Part shown: piece after piece, positions 21,807 to 32,749 of the stretch | Layout: each line of letters opens with the position of its first letter | How positions within the stretch are numbered: the first letter of the stretch is position 1 | From: Parasponia andersonii | Lineage: Eukaryota > Streptophyta > Magnoliopsida > Rosales > Cannabaceae | Reading direction: 5' to 3' | NCBI GenBank assembly: GCA_002914805.1 | Contig: JXTB01000315.1 | Location: 361,333 to 425,332, forward strand | Length of the DNA: 64,000 bases | Position numbers and translations under genes: made by a program | Notes under the pieces: generated by a model | Database searches by the model: none | What the model was told of the DNA's origin: nothing | What the model saw: only the letters and a program-made list of their open reading frames with translations

Positions 21807-22462
21807 TGTCACGACTCTAGCCTCAAACTAGACAATCCTGCGACACTTAGCACAGTCTGTTGCACTAAGTCAATCTATCGATACTCAAGAAAGAGACTTA
21901 GAGTAAGCTGTGAGACAAAGTGGTAAGTATAAGAGAGTTTTGGTGAATGAAAGATTTGTTATACTTTTAGAATGCTTATAACTCTCACAAATAAGACTTA
22001 TGTACAAATGAACCCAATGGGTCCTTTATATAGACAAAGCCTAAACTAACCAAGGATTATAATCGTACTAAGTGGCATGATCTTACAAAGGGTCTAAAAT
22101 ATTATCAATTAAAGTAGTAATATCTACAAAGATATTTACATAGAGAAATCTAGAATAAGCATGACCTAAATCCTTCTAGGAGGTTCACCCACCATCTTGG
22201 CTCTTCCAAGACATTCTAGGAACTTCTAGGACCGTCCAACCTATCTAGCACTATTTGACATTGTCTTCTAGCCTTCTAGGACTTAGTAGCGCTATCTAGA
22301 ATCTTCTAGCACAGTCAAGACCTCTCTTGATCATTCTAGAAGTGTCCACCACATTTTAGAGCCTTCCTTTATCCTTTTTGGGTGAGTAGTATATATAGAG
22401 GACCTTAGAGCCATGAGCAGCAACATTTGGATTTTTGGGAGCCAAAGGAGCGGGACATAACA
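21807..22462 (-). repeat. 5' LTR of chromovirus-type element
   Basis: Begins TGTCACGACTCTAGCCTCAA and ends GGGACATAACA; about 656 bp. Pairs with the left LTR throughout. TATA-like ctttatatag at about 22023-22032. Confidence 0.93.
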
Positions 22463-22756
22463 CTGAGGACCACTTAACTTAATTTCTAGCTCTTTTTGAC
22501 TGATCTACAAAGTGAATTAGTTCGCACATTGAATCATAAGAGTATATAGGGTTATTTTTTTTAGCTCTCAATAAGTATTATTTTATCTAATTAAAATTCA
22601 TTATGTATATTTTTTATGGTAAAAATTGAAGAGAGAAAAATTATTTATCTAATTAAAATTCATCACACATGTTTTTTCATAATAAAAAATGAATAAGGAA
22701 AAATATTAAATAATGATTTTTTTTCGAACTACTCATATTATGAGAACATATATATA
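22463..22756. other. AT-rich relics between retrotransposon and MITE
   Basis: Begins with tgaggaccacttaactt, matching the left flank of the retrotransposon. The rest includes two copies of ttatctaattaaaattcat (about 22575 and 22645) and phrases like those of the MITE interior (agagagaaaaat, attaaataatga), so it is likely decayed MITE sequence. No gene. Confidence 0.5.
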
Positions 22757-22940
22757 GGACATCAATTTGGTATGTATTTTTTTTTTACTATTTATAGGTA
22801 TTGTTTTGCTTAATCAGAAGCATTAAATAATGGGTATTTTTATTTCAACTACTCAAATTATGATTTCCGTTACATAATGATGGCTAGGAAAAAAAAAACT
22901 ATAGATAGATAAAAAAAATATCTACTGGATTGGAAACCAC
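22757..22940 (+). mobile_element. MITE copy G, diverged and internally shortened
   Basis: GGACATCAATTTGGTATGTA at the left end after a TA run and ATCTACTGGATTGGAAACC at the right end. It has lost part of its interior. A short ATATAT run separates it from the next copy. Confidence 0.68.
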
Positions 22941-22948
22941 ATATATAT

Positions 22949-23058
22949 GGTTACCAATTCAGTGGGTTTTTTTTAATTTATGTGTAAGTATTTTTTTAGC
23001 CCTTAGATTATCATTTAATGTTGATCTAATGACTATAATGAGTTACATAAAAAGACGT
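22949..23058 (-). mobile_element. left half of a reverse MITE copy H, cut by the CACTA element
   Basis: GGTTACCAATTCAGTGGGTTTT at the left end, then tagcccttagatt...atctaatgactataatgagttacataaaaagacgt, the first ~110 bp of a reverse MITE. Sequence switches abruptly to CACTACAACAAGG at 23059. The matching right end of the MITE appears after the transposon at about 28406. Confidence 0.72.
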
Positions 23059-23539
23059 CACTACAACAAGGAGGTAATAGAACGACGATTCTAAAGCAGC
23101 CATAATTTGTCGCTGCTATAACTACAATCTAAAGCGGCGACAGACTATATTGTCGCCATTTTAGCGTATTTAGATTTTCAAAGAAATGAAAAAGATTAAA
23201 GCAATAACAAATATCGTTGCTTTAGATAACTGCACCAAAATTTCCCTCCAAAGTTTCTAAAGCAGTGATATTTATCACCACTTTAGAAAGAGTGCACCAA
23301 CTGGCACCACTTTGAGATTATGTGTAAAAATATCTACTCTAAAGCGATATCAATTTAAATAATTATAAATAAATGTAAAAGATGTAAAAAAAAATAAAAA
23401 ATTAGATTTAAAACTGGAACAATTGTCTCTAATATAATAAAATACCCTTATAGTTAGTAAAATACTCAAAAAATTTAAAAATATAATAAAATTCCCCTAT
23501 CATTCACAAAATACCCAAAATGCCCAAAAATATTATTTA

Positions 23540-25640
23540 TGTGAAACATTTATGGCATGTTGGAGTTGAAACGAAAGATGTCGTTGAGTACAAAATGTTT
23601 AAAATGCAAACTACATTGATATAGACTATGAATGATTTTCCAGCTCATAGTAGTTTATATGGATGAAGTAGGCAAGGATACAAGGAATGTCCCACATGTA
23701 ACGACGATACTTCGTCAATGAGTTTAAGAACAAAGACTTGTTTTATAGGATATAGATGTTTCCTTCCAACATCTCATGCATTTCAAAAAAGTACCCTGTT
23801 TGATAGGAAGATAGAGAGAAGAAATCCACCCAAAGTGTTTTCTAATAAAGATATTCTACAATAACTCAGTCATGTGTGACCTGATATGCAAGGTAAATAT
23901 CCAAAATATGGTAAGATAAAATAAAAAAGGGACAATGAAGAACTCAACTAGAGAAAGAAGAGTATATTTTTTGAGCTTGAGTATTGATCATCACTAAAAC
24001 TAAGCCACAATCTCGATGTTATGCATATTGAGAAAAATATGTGTGACAGTATTCTTGGTACAATATTGAGTATTGAAGGCAAATCTAAGGACATAGTGAA
24101 CGTAAGGTGTGGCTTAGAAGATTTAGATATCAAATCAGAGTTACATGCCATGGAAGAAGGGAACAAGTTAATTATATCTCACGCAGAGTACACTCTCACT
24201 GTTGATGATCGACATAAATTTTGTCAGTATATTAAATTAGTTAAGTTTCCTAATGGGTTTGCAAGTAATCTACCAACCAATGTAATTGATAATGATACAA
24301 AAATTATCGGATTGAAATCGCATAATTACTATGTTATTATGTAATGTTTGTTGGTACTAGGAATTCATCCTTTTGTGAATAGAGACATCTCATCCACAAT
24401 AACTGAGTTATGCAACTTTTTCCAGCTCATCTGTGCAAGGACTCTAAATGTAAAAGACTTGGAGAAATCTAAGATTGACATAGCTCTTATTCTTTGCAAG
24501 CTTAAGTGCATTTTTTCTCCTGCTTTTTTTGATATCATGGTGCATTTGATGATTCATTTTCCAAAAGTGGCATTACTTGGAGGACCTGTTCATTACAGAT
24601 GGATGTATCCTTCTGAGAGCTATATAAAGAAATTGAAAAACTATGCAAGAAATCAAGCACGACCAGAGGGTTCAATTGTTGAAGGTTATATTGTTGGCGA
24701 AGCCTTGACTTTTTTGTCAATATACTTACAAGGAGTCGAGACTAAGTTCAATTAGCCGGAAAGGAACGAAGATCCCATTCAAAATAGTCTAAAGTCGAGT
24801 TTGTCAATTTTTCAATCATGTTGTCGTCAAATTGGTAAGAAAAATATTGTTCATCTTGATGATCACCTGTATAAGAAGGCTCATTGGTATATACTGAACA
24901 ATTGTTCTGAAATCTAGATTTATTTGAAGTAAGTGTTGTCAATTTATATTTAGATTTACTAATAAGTTTGATCAGTAATTGAGTACGCATATTAATCTCA
25001 AGGTTATACTATTCATTAGTGAACATATAAGAGATCTTCAACAAAAAGGTGGTAATAACTTAGATGAAATACAAAAAGGTAGTTAATTTTATGTCGTATG
25101 TTGATTATCAGATGTATCATCTATAACAAAATAGTAGTCCTAAAGTAACTAATGAGTTATACAGTTTGGCATATGAACCAAATTTTAACATTTTGTCCTA
25201 CTCAGCATATGTTATAAATAGTGTCCAGTGTATAGCACATAATCGAGACTTCAGACGTTAAACTCTGAATAATAGAGTTTATGTTCTGAGATTTGATGGC
25301 AATACATTTTATGGACATCTAGAAGATATACAAAAGTTTACTTTCTTGAACCAATTGTCTATCATCTTGTTTCAGTGTAAATGGTTCAACACCGACTCTC
25401 AGAAGAAGAAGATATGAACAGAGAAAAATATAACTAGTATTGCAATCAATTCTGAGTGGTACAAAGATGAACCTTATATTATTGCTTTTCAAACAAAGCA
25501 AATTTTCTCTATAGACGATTTTTTGCAAGGCCCTAACTAGAAAATAGTTTGATATTTGACTCAACATAGTGGCTAGGATATTCCAGACATTGAGGACACC
25601 TATACTGAGTTAAATGTGTTGTAGGATTCAAACTCCTCTA
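23540..25640 (+). pseudogene. CACTA tnpD-like transposase (broken)
   Basis: Successive fragments in order: LWHVGVETKDVVEYK...NDFPAHSSLYG (about 23555-23660), KECPTCNDDTSSM, RCFLPTSHAFQ and PPKVFSNKDIL (to about 23865), MHIEKNMCDSILGTIL through GLKSHNYYVIM (24021-24341), then a +frame step to HPFVNRDISSTITELCNFF ... FFDIMVHLMIHF ... GGPVHYRWMYPSESY ... RPEGSIVEGYIVGEALTFL (24348-24755), and a C-terminal piece with LFQCKWFNTD and SEWYKDEPYIIAFQTKQIF (about 25360-25545), as in the DUF4216-like part of plant CACTA transposases. The N-terminal transposase-associated zinc domain is not seen. At least eight stops or frameshifts. Confidence 0.85.
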
Positions 25641-25689
25641 ATTTTATTCTAACAGTTGACCTTGGACATCTAGAGCCCATTTCTATTCC

Positions 25690-26090
25690 TCAAGAAAACC
25701 TCATGTCTTATACTCAAGAAAACAATGTCAATACTAATTATGATATTAAACAGGGGGTGGTGATTTCGTAAATGATATTGAACTTGAGGATGATACAATA
25801 TTAGATTATGAAGCAGCTGAGTTTGTAGAAGATAACAATGACACTGATAATGATGTAGATGAAATCTCATCTAGTAGCAAGTTTGATTTCCTCAAGAAAA
25901 CCTCATGTCTCATATTCAAGAAAATAATATCAACACTAATTATGATATTGAACAGGGGGATGGTGATTTCATAAATGATATTGAACTTGAGGATAATACA
26001 ATATTAGATTATGAAACAGCTGAGTTAGTAGAAGATAACAATGACACTGACGATGATGTAGATGAAATCTCGTCTAGTAGTAAGTTTGAT
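25690..26090 (+). repeat. ~200-bp tandem duplication in the acidic tail of the CACTA gene
   Basis: Two adjacent units, each beginning cctcaagaaaacctcatgtc and containing the acidic frame NDIELEDNTILDYE, then DDVDEISSSSKFD. The second unit (25905-26096) is still open; the first has a one-base shift near 25757. Confidence 0.88.
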
Positions 26091-26399
26091 AGCGATTAAA
26101 ATTATTGTTTATTTTTTTTCTTACTCATGTAAAAGAATTTTTATGCTATTAATGATTGAATTCTTGTAATTTAATTTCAATATTATTATACATTTTTTAA
26201 TTATAATATACTTTTCATTATTAAAACTTCCACATAGTCATAGTCGTTGTTGAGTCTAGTTATCACAGTGGTGATAGTGGTGCTGACCCTCTACGGTGTC
26301 CTACCAGAGTCTCTCAATGATGCGACTTAGGTATTATTCATGTTAATCGTTATCAATTAAATTTTAATTTTTCATTACTTTGGATATGTGGACCCTTGC

Positions 26400-28020
26400 C
26401 TACTTGTTAATATACATATTTATCTTACAGATCCTATTAGGAGGAATGTGAGGTCGAAGAATAGATCATTGAACCTACGTAGGCTATTTGAGGAAAAGAG
26501 GAGGAACCCTCATCCGATCAAATTCGACAAGGCATAAGGCACTTGGTGCCCACTTGACGACTATCAAAAATACTTTCCTCGATTGACTGGTGCGCTTTTC
26601 CGATAGAATTTAGATCTGTGGTATAAAAATTAGAAGTCAATTCCTGCTGAATAGAAGGAGAAGATCATTCGTGTTGTCGAGGTAAAAAATATATGGCATT
26701 TATTAAATGTTATGAATTTTGTATACAATTATAATATAATGATAATTTTTATAATTGTACGATTTTTTTGAGTACAAAGATCTTGACAACGATAACGATA
26801 ATTTGGCCAATGTCAGGGATGCCATCCTTAGGATTGTGGCTGATATATATAGCAACTAGAAGACCGAGCTTAATGAGCATTTAAGGCTCATTGGGGGCGA
26901 CAAAAATGCTCTTGACTTGGTGATGGCACGTTCTAAAGTGTCTAACCAGATGGATACCGTGACATGGGGGGTGTTGTTGCGACCTTTGTGACTCTCTAGA
27001 GTTTAGGATTAGTGTGTAGTTATCAATTATTAATTTATTTTTAAGTAATAAAATATTATATTATAATTTTTTTTTTCTTATAAGCGATGTCTGAAAGAAA
27101 TACTGCAAATAGAGCACATCAGTTGGCAGTGAGCAAATACGGAGCCACTTCCATTGCTCACAAATGATAAAAGAAGGTAATAAAATTGTAATTTTTCTTA
27201 TAATACTTTTGATTTTTAAAATATTATCTTTTAATAATAAACTATGTGTCTTTAAATATTTTTACAGCGCAATCCTACTACTGGCAAGCTTCAACCTATT
27301 ACTGAAAGTTTCAGGGATCACTACTTCACTAAGCAGACTGGATGGCCAAGTACACAGTTTAAGGCCAATTACATATATCATTAATTAATTTTTTAAAACT
27401 AAATCTCTAATTTTTTTCTATATACTAATTTTAATCTTTTTTGCAGAATAATATCCTTGACATTCATAACACTCAGTCTCAAGCACCTTCCTAATCTAGT
27501 TCGAGCTTATTTGCTTCTGTCACTGATGCTTATATTGCGGATGAGGGTCTCGATACACGTCGCGGATTTAGGAGAGGTATCAGATGTAAATTGAGTAAGT
27601 CCACTTCTAGTACTATATATGCCCTACCAAACTTTCTACTGCCAATACCTGAGGGTGTCCAATGATACATACATGAGAGCCAGCAATATATGATGACACC
27701 CCAGCAATGAGAGGTGGCCACTCAGAAGATGATGGCTCAACAACAGTGATCAACAGAGGCTCAGGCGACGCAGATAGCGCATATGTAGAGGATTTTGTCA
27801 TCGCTAGTACCAAATGTCAACATGTCTACCTCTGCTCCTATCCATCTAGGGTCCACTTCGACATTGTTTACCACGATGCCCCCGCCTCCGCCACTGCCAC
27901 CTCATTTCGACCATCCTCCCCCGACTCATCAAGAAGATGACAATGAAGAAACTGAAAACGAGGACTTAGGCTTGTATACTTTTTTCTACTTTCAGACAAT
28001 ATTATATATTTTTAGTTTTT
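26400..28020 (+). pseudogene. CACTA second gene (TNPA/Transposase_24-like), broken
   Basis: Plus-strand pieces: RNVRSKNRSLNLRRLFEEKR (about 26440), GTWCPLDDYQKYFPRLTGALFR, KEKIIRVVE, then NPTTGKLQPITESFRDHYFTK (about 27270-27330), DEGLDTRRGFRRG and finally a Pro-rich run (MPPPPPLPPHF, 27870-27912) followed by an acidic end. This order fits the second protein of plant CACTA elements, which binds the subterminal repeats. Exons are separated by AT-rich introns with plausible borders; several stops. Confidence 0.68.
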
Positions 28021-28405
28021 GACTGCACTTTTTAATTTTAATGTCATTTAAAATATTACTTTCTTTATTTTCACTAATTATTAATATATTTTTTTTACCT
28101 TAATATATTTTTTATTTATTTAAATTTTAATTATTTGTTATTTTTTTAATAGTTAAATATATAAAATTATTATTTTAATAACATAATTAAATATTTAATT
28201 AAAAAATAATAATTCTATATAAAGTGGTGACAATTGTCTATCACTTTAGGTTACTAAATTAATTAATTATTTAATTAAATAAAATTCACCCTAAAGTCAC
28301 GGCTCCAAATAAAAATACAGTGGCAATAATTTTAAAACTGTCGTCGCTAACAGTCTGTCAGATGACATTTCTTTCGATTTTTTAGCAGGAACAACTATTG
28401 TCGTT

Positions 28406-28446
28406 ATAAATTGATACCTATGAAAAAAAAAAATGTCTACTAACCC
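28406..28446 (-). mobile_element. right-end remnant of MITE copy H
   Basis: aaattgatacctatgaaaaaaa followed by atgtctactaaccc resembles the right end of a reverse MITE (aaattgatacctat...tacctactggattggtgccc). About 90 bp of MITE interior expected between the two halves is missing, so either it was deleted after insertion or this half is a shortened copy. Confidence 0.5.
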
Positions 28447-28575
28447 ATTAAAGTTTTCTGTCATGAATAATGGAAAAGGACATATCCAAATTAAAGTTTT
28501 TTGTCATGAATAATGGAAAAGGACATATCCAAATTAAAGTTTTCTGTCATGAATAATGGAAAAGGACATATCCAA
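28447..28575. repeat. three 43-bp tandem repeats
   Basis: Exactly three 43-bp units (28447-28489, 28490-28532, 28533-28575), each attaaagtttt(c/t)tgtcatga... to ...ggacatatccaa, nearly identical. Confidence 0.95.
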
Positions 28576-28649
28576 AGTCTATGTAAAATGACTAGCTAGT
28601 CTCCCTTTTGCTATTTTTGTAAAATTATTGAAGGTCTTATGTCACAAGT

Positions 28650-28859
28650 TTAGTAAGCATCTTTCATAGCACCACGTTCATATGTTCTTCCCTTCTTGCC
28701 TTAACTTCCCTTTGATAATTGCTAATGTGTTATTGTATTATTTTGCCGAATTAAATTCTCTTAAATGCTTGACTTCAAAAATGGCAGGGGTCAACGAGAC
28801 AATTTCCTTTTTTTTCGACTCTTACATTCAATTTGTTTCATCAACCAAGAAATTTCATT
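28650..28859 (+). promoter_or_regulatory. conserved upstream region of Gly/Cys-rich family, unit 2, split from its gene
   Basis: tatgttcttcccttcttgcc, gataattgcta, ttaaattctctt, acaatttcctttttt, tttgtttcatcaaccaagaaatttc: same blocks in the same order as upstream of 12271 and 32750. It is cut off from the gene at 30625 by an inserted TIR element beginning at 28860. Confidence 0.6.
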
Positions 28860-30492
28860 GGGCCGTTTGGTTGAACAATTCACCGCCATTTTAATTCTAA
28901 GCCCATTTAAATGGGCATTTGTTTCAAATATTTTGCCTTTTAATTCCAATGGTCTATTTTGTATTTTCACTATTTGAATGGTCTATTTTATGTAGAATTT
29001 AGAATGGAAGGCCAAGGTATTTTCAAGTAGATAATTATCATTTTTTTTCAAATGTTTAATTCAATTTACTATTATTATTAGATTTTATCATTTTTAGGAA
29101 GAAATTAGTTATGAATCTGTCAAGAATTTATCAAGAATTCGTCAAAAATTCATCAATAATCTGTCAAGATTACCACTGACGTCAAGAATCTATCGAAATC
29201 GTCAAAAATTCATCAAGACTTTATTTAGAAAGTAGTAGGATAGTAAATTTAATTAATAAGATAAAAGAAGTGATATTTACCTAATTTATTCTTTTATCGT
29301 TTCGACGATAGCTCAAAAAAGGGGTTCAAAACCCATTTGCACGGTAAACGACTTGTCGTCCTCTTCACTTCTCTTCTTCTATGCTTCTCTTCTATTTCTT
29401 GTACTGCGGCACCCCATCCCACCCAGCTGACTCTCCTCTTCTCTCCTCTCTCTTTCAACGTTGGCACTGCAAGCAACCATATGAGTTGGATGGAAATGAG
29501 CGCACCAAGAATTTCAATCCTATAAAACCCATAAGAGTGACTGATGATGATTGGCATCCTAGCCAGAAGCCCACAGAGAATAAGGAAAGCCCACAAAGAG
29601 AATAAGGAATACAAATTTCTTTTTGCTTTTAGGATTTAAAAGTTCTTAACTGTTAAATCTATTTCTTCATGTTACTAAATTTTTTTAGGATAAACTACAG
29701 TAAATTGGTTTTTTCTATATTGTTTTTGTAGTTGTATTTTTTATTTATATGTTGAATGAAGTTGTTGGCAGAAAAAGGATTCTTTTGATATCTTTACTTA
29801 TTTGCTGATAATGCCCGTCTAATTATTTAGCTAAGTTGTTACTGTATTCATAAAAGAAATGAAAAACATGTTTCTGAAATTAATTTTATAACTTAACTTA
29901 TCCTGTTATTTGTTATTTTTTTAAAACAGAAGTTTATAAAAACATCTCTCGTGTCCCTACTATTCTCCAGTTTTTATTATGATAAATGAGCAGGGTTAAT
30001 ATTCGAAAAATATTTGTAAAAGCTAACAAGACATAGGAGTATTCAAAAAATAATAATAATAAAGACACACTCTCATTAGGATCATCCTAGTTCTATCAAT
30101 AAAACTATTTAATCACTAATAAAATGTGAGCAGAAGAAAAAAAAATTACTACTAATAAAATAAAACAAAATTGACAATTGGAAATTTCTATTAATTGATC
30201 AATCTTCAAATATAAGAAATATGTAAAAGATGTTTTAATATATAAATGAAAGTTTCAGCATTCCAATCACGCATTCAGCTTTTTTTTTTTAATTCGAATT
30301 GACTATTTCAGCCAAACATTCATTCTAATATTTTCACAATTTCAATGTATCATTTTAATAAATTGTTCCAAATGTTAATTTCGTTATCATTCAAATATCT
30401 ACCATTCTAATTATAACTTATTCTATTATTTTTATTCAAATATACCCGTTTAAATGTCTTTATTCTAAGCAGAATTGATCCAAATGTTACCG
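28860..30492. mobile_element. non-autonomous TIR DNA transposon (GGGCCGTTTGG type)
   Basis: Left end GGGCCGTTTGGTTGAACAAT; right end, read inverted, GGTAACATTTGGATCAATTC; similarity continues inward for about 70 bp (catttaaatgggcatttgtt vs catttaaacgggtatatttg). The TIR sequence resembles those of PIF/Harbinger (Tourist) or hAT elements. I find no clean target duplication, so the superfamily is open. The interior (29330-29620) is a GC-richer block with short frames on both strands and no recognisable transposase. At 29100-29220 short gtcaagaattcatc-like phrases are repeated. It sits between a family promoter and its gene. Confidence 0.6.
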
Positions 30493-30624
30493 GTAATTTT
30501 CGACCTAATTCCTACTTAAATGAAGCACAGGGCTTCATATCTATATCTATATATATATATGTGTATATATATATATGCCTTGTTCGATCTTTTGTGCCAA
30601 GCAAATAAAAAAACCATACATAAC

Positions 30625-30854
30625 ATGGAAGGTTATGAACTAGCGTTAATAGTGTGCGGCTCTGCCTTTGTAGTGTTCATAATTTTTGGCCTCTGCAAAG
30701 GAGGAGGGCGGACGTTGAAAGAGGTAAAGGAACTAATAAGAGCAGTGGAACAAAGGATGGTGGGATGATTATGTTAGCCGGGGCTGGCGCTGCTCTGGCT
30801 ACCACGGCTGCAGTCACAAGCATAAGTAGCAGTTGCGGTTGTTGTGGAGGTTAA
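30625..30854 (+). pseudogene. Gly/Cys-rich small membrane protein, shortened and frameshifted copy
   Basis: From ATG at 30625 the frame reads MEGYELALIVCGSAFVVFII then FGLCKGGG, matching the first hydrophobic segment of the intact paralogue; the Lys-rich linker is missing. The rest of the family sequence (ADVERGKGTNKSSGTKDGG, then MIMLAGAGAALATTAAV and a short SSSCGCCGG end) is in another frame, the shift falling at about 30700-30715. As it stands the ATG frame makes a 48-aa one-segment protein ending at 30768. The leader has gccaagcaaat as in the intact gene (30596-30606), and the TATA region has expanded into a TA/TG microsatellite (30537-30577). Pseudogene, or a gene for a truncated protein. 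Confidence 0.7.
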
Positions 30855-32390
30855 CTTAAGTTTCTACATAATTTTGTTCTTCATGATGAATAAGGGTGTG
30901 AATTTGAAACATCACGCGAATGAGAGGGCAATATTATCTATTTCCTGTACTAAAATATGGTAACATGTCACTTTTGCTTTGATCAATGAATATTATCTGT
31001 TTCCTGTATTCAAATATGGTATATGCTGTGTGTTGACTTCGCCATTGAGTCTATGAACCTCTCTGTTTTCTTTTCCCAACTCCTTTGTGAGCTATACGCC
31101 AGTGTAATAGTTCTTTATATATACACTCTAAAGTTCGTCTTTATGGAATTGACTTTGGTTAATTACAAGGCTTTTCAGGATTAAAAGTCCAAAAATTAGT
31201 CATGGATCACATTTTCTGTTGCAAATAAACATAGTTGATTATGTTGTCATTTGTCAAAACACGGACCATGACAAGCATTTGACGACATGTCCACTACTAA
31301 AGTAGCCTATAAAACTTAATCTTATGTTCCTCTTTTCATTTTATGAAACTTAATTCTTTGAGAAATTTAGAAATCAAAGTTATTTTAGTGCAATAATTAT
31401 TACTCGGGTAGGGTACATAGGCATAACAAACAAATTTTAGTGGTCGCATCTTCTCAAATTGATAAATAAAGTCTTTCTCAAGAACATTTGGAGGGAGGAC
31501 CTACTCTCTAATAAAAATTTAATGAGGGTAGAAATCATATTAGATGGATTAATTTGGATGGTGCCCTTAATTCGTGTTATTAATCGGCTCTAAGAGAGTT
31601 TTGGTATGGCCCAAGGAGATTGAGGCAATGGAGATGGTTAGTTACCAGTTTGTGAGAGAAACCAAGGAAAAATTCCGTTCTTATTTTTTTTTTTGACAAA
31701 TAGTAGATTGAGAAAATTGAAAACCACTGATTACATACAGGAAACAAAAATTAAAGCAGTACTGATGTAGAACTCCAACTCTTAGGATATTTGTCTTCAA
31801 TTTGTTCCTTTGAACATATATTATCCCATGATCAAAGCGTGGTCTCATGGTGACCCTTCGTGGGTCTCAACTCTCAAGGTCTCACTGTCTCAACTTCAAT
31901 TAATTTTAAGTTAACTTGACTAATTTGAATTACTTAAGCTAATTTTATATGGTTTCTCATTAATTTGACATTTGAGTCTTAAAACTTCTTTCTTCCAAAA
32001 TCTTACAACCTCTTTTTATTTTTCTTTCCAGAACATTGCATGTGATTCGAACTTGCTCAATTCTGTCTAATATTTGACAGACACGAGCGGATTAGACTAT
32101 ATTGCCACGGTTTGTAAATTCGAGGACTTGATTGTGAAAAAAATTAGGTACCACATTGCCAATCCTTGTAATTGAAGAGGCAAATATGCCAAAATCTCTC
32201 ACTATTTATTAATAGCGAAATGAACCTGACCGGTAGTGTTTGGGATAAAATGAGTTTTATAGGAGTATTTTGTAAAATAACGTAGCAGTCAAAAGCATTC
32301 TTGTACATTTTCTGTGTCTCAAACTGATCGATACGACAATTTGGTAGATTTTAGAACTTCCTCGATCAAGAGGCGGAATATTGCAAAACA
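30855..32390. other. region between unit 2 and unit 3 of the Gly/Cys-rich cluster
   Basis: 30855-31270 is the 3' flank shared by all units (tttctacataattttgttct, gatgaataagg, cttttgctttgatcaatgaa, attatgttgtcattt). 31300-32390 has no ORF of note; it includes an A/T-rich patch at about 31682 and short frames only. Confidence 0.5.
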
Positions 32391-32399
32391 AGAAACAGC

Positions 32400-32749
32400 C
32401 CTCAGGTCAGTGAACCATTCTCATGTGGTTCTTCCCTTTCTTGCCTCTTATACTTCCCTATGATGATTGCTTAGTTAAATTCTCCCGAGTACCGAGTCAA
32501 CGATTCAATTTCCTTCCTACGTCGATCTTTTTTTATTTAATTTGTTTAATCAACTAAGAAATTCTACTATTTTTTTTCTCCTTAATTCCTATAGTCATTT
32601 CCCCGTTGTTTCTCAAAAGTCAGAATTCAGAAAGTAATAAGTAAACTTCCACCTAATCCCTAACCAAACGTAGCAAAGGGCTATATAAGAGTCTCATACC
32701 TGCCTTCTTCCTTTCGCGCCAAGCAAAGGAAAATAAACAAAAGCATCAG
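32400..32749 (+). promoter_or_regulatory. promoter and 5' leader of the intact Gly/Cys-rich gene
   Basis: The conserved family block (ggttcttccctttcttgcc, atgattgctt, agttaaattctcc, caatttccttcctacg, tttgtttaatcaactaagaaa) covers about 32427-32566. A good TATA box, GGGCTATATAAGAG, lies at 32679-32691, about 60 bp before the ATG, and the leader has cgcgccaagcaaagg, also seen in the other copies. Confidence 0.65.

Larger units (their letters stand above)
16465..22462 (-). mobile_element. Ty3/gypsy chromovirus-type LTR retrotransposon, complete but degenerate
   Basis: A 6-kb element on the minus strand with both LTRs (TG...CA), a tRNA-iMet primer-binding site inside the right LTR, a polypurine tract inside the left LTR, and the order gag - protease - RT - RNase H - integrase - chromodomain remnant. 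The LTRs have many differences, and gag and pol are broken by multiple stops and frameshifts, so it is an old immobile copy. The integrase downstream of RNase H and the chromodomain at the very end identify the chromovirus branch of plant Ty3/gypsy. It lies within the tandem Gly/Cys-rich gene cluster, between units 1 and 2. Confidence 0.92.
23059..28401 (+). mobile_element. CACTA (En/Spm-type) DNA transposon, degenerate
   Basis: Left end CACTACAACAAGGAGG with subterminal repeats of the type TCTAAAGC(G/A)GCGACA / TTGTCGC (23080-23310), remnants of a tnpD-type transposase and of a second, TNPA-like gene on the plus strand, and at the right end subterminal repeats (aaagtggtgacaattgtc, actgtcgtcgc; 28220-28350) closing with aacaactattg. 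The right terminal is mutated relative to the expected TAGTG. CGT precedes the left end (23056-23058) and CGT follows 28401, giving a possible 3-bp target duplication as expected for this class. Many stops; inactive. Confidence 0.87.
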
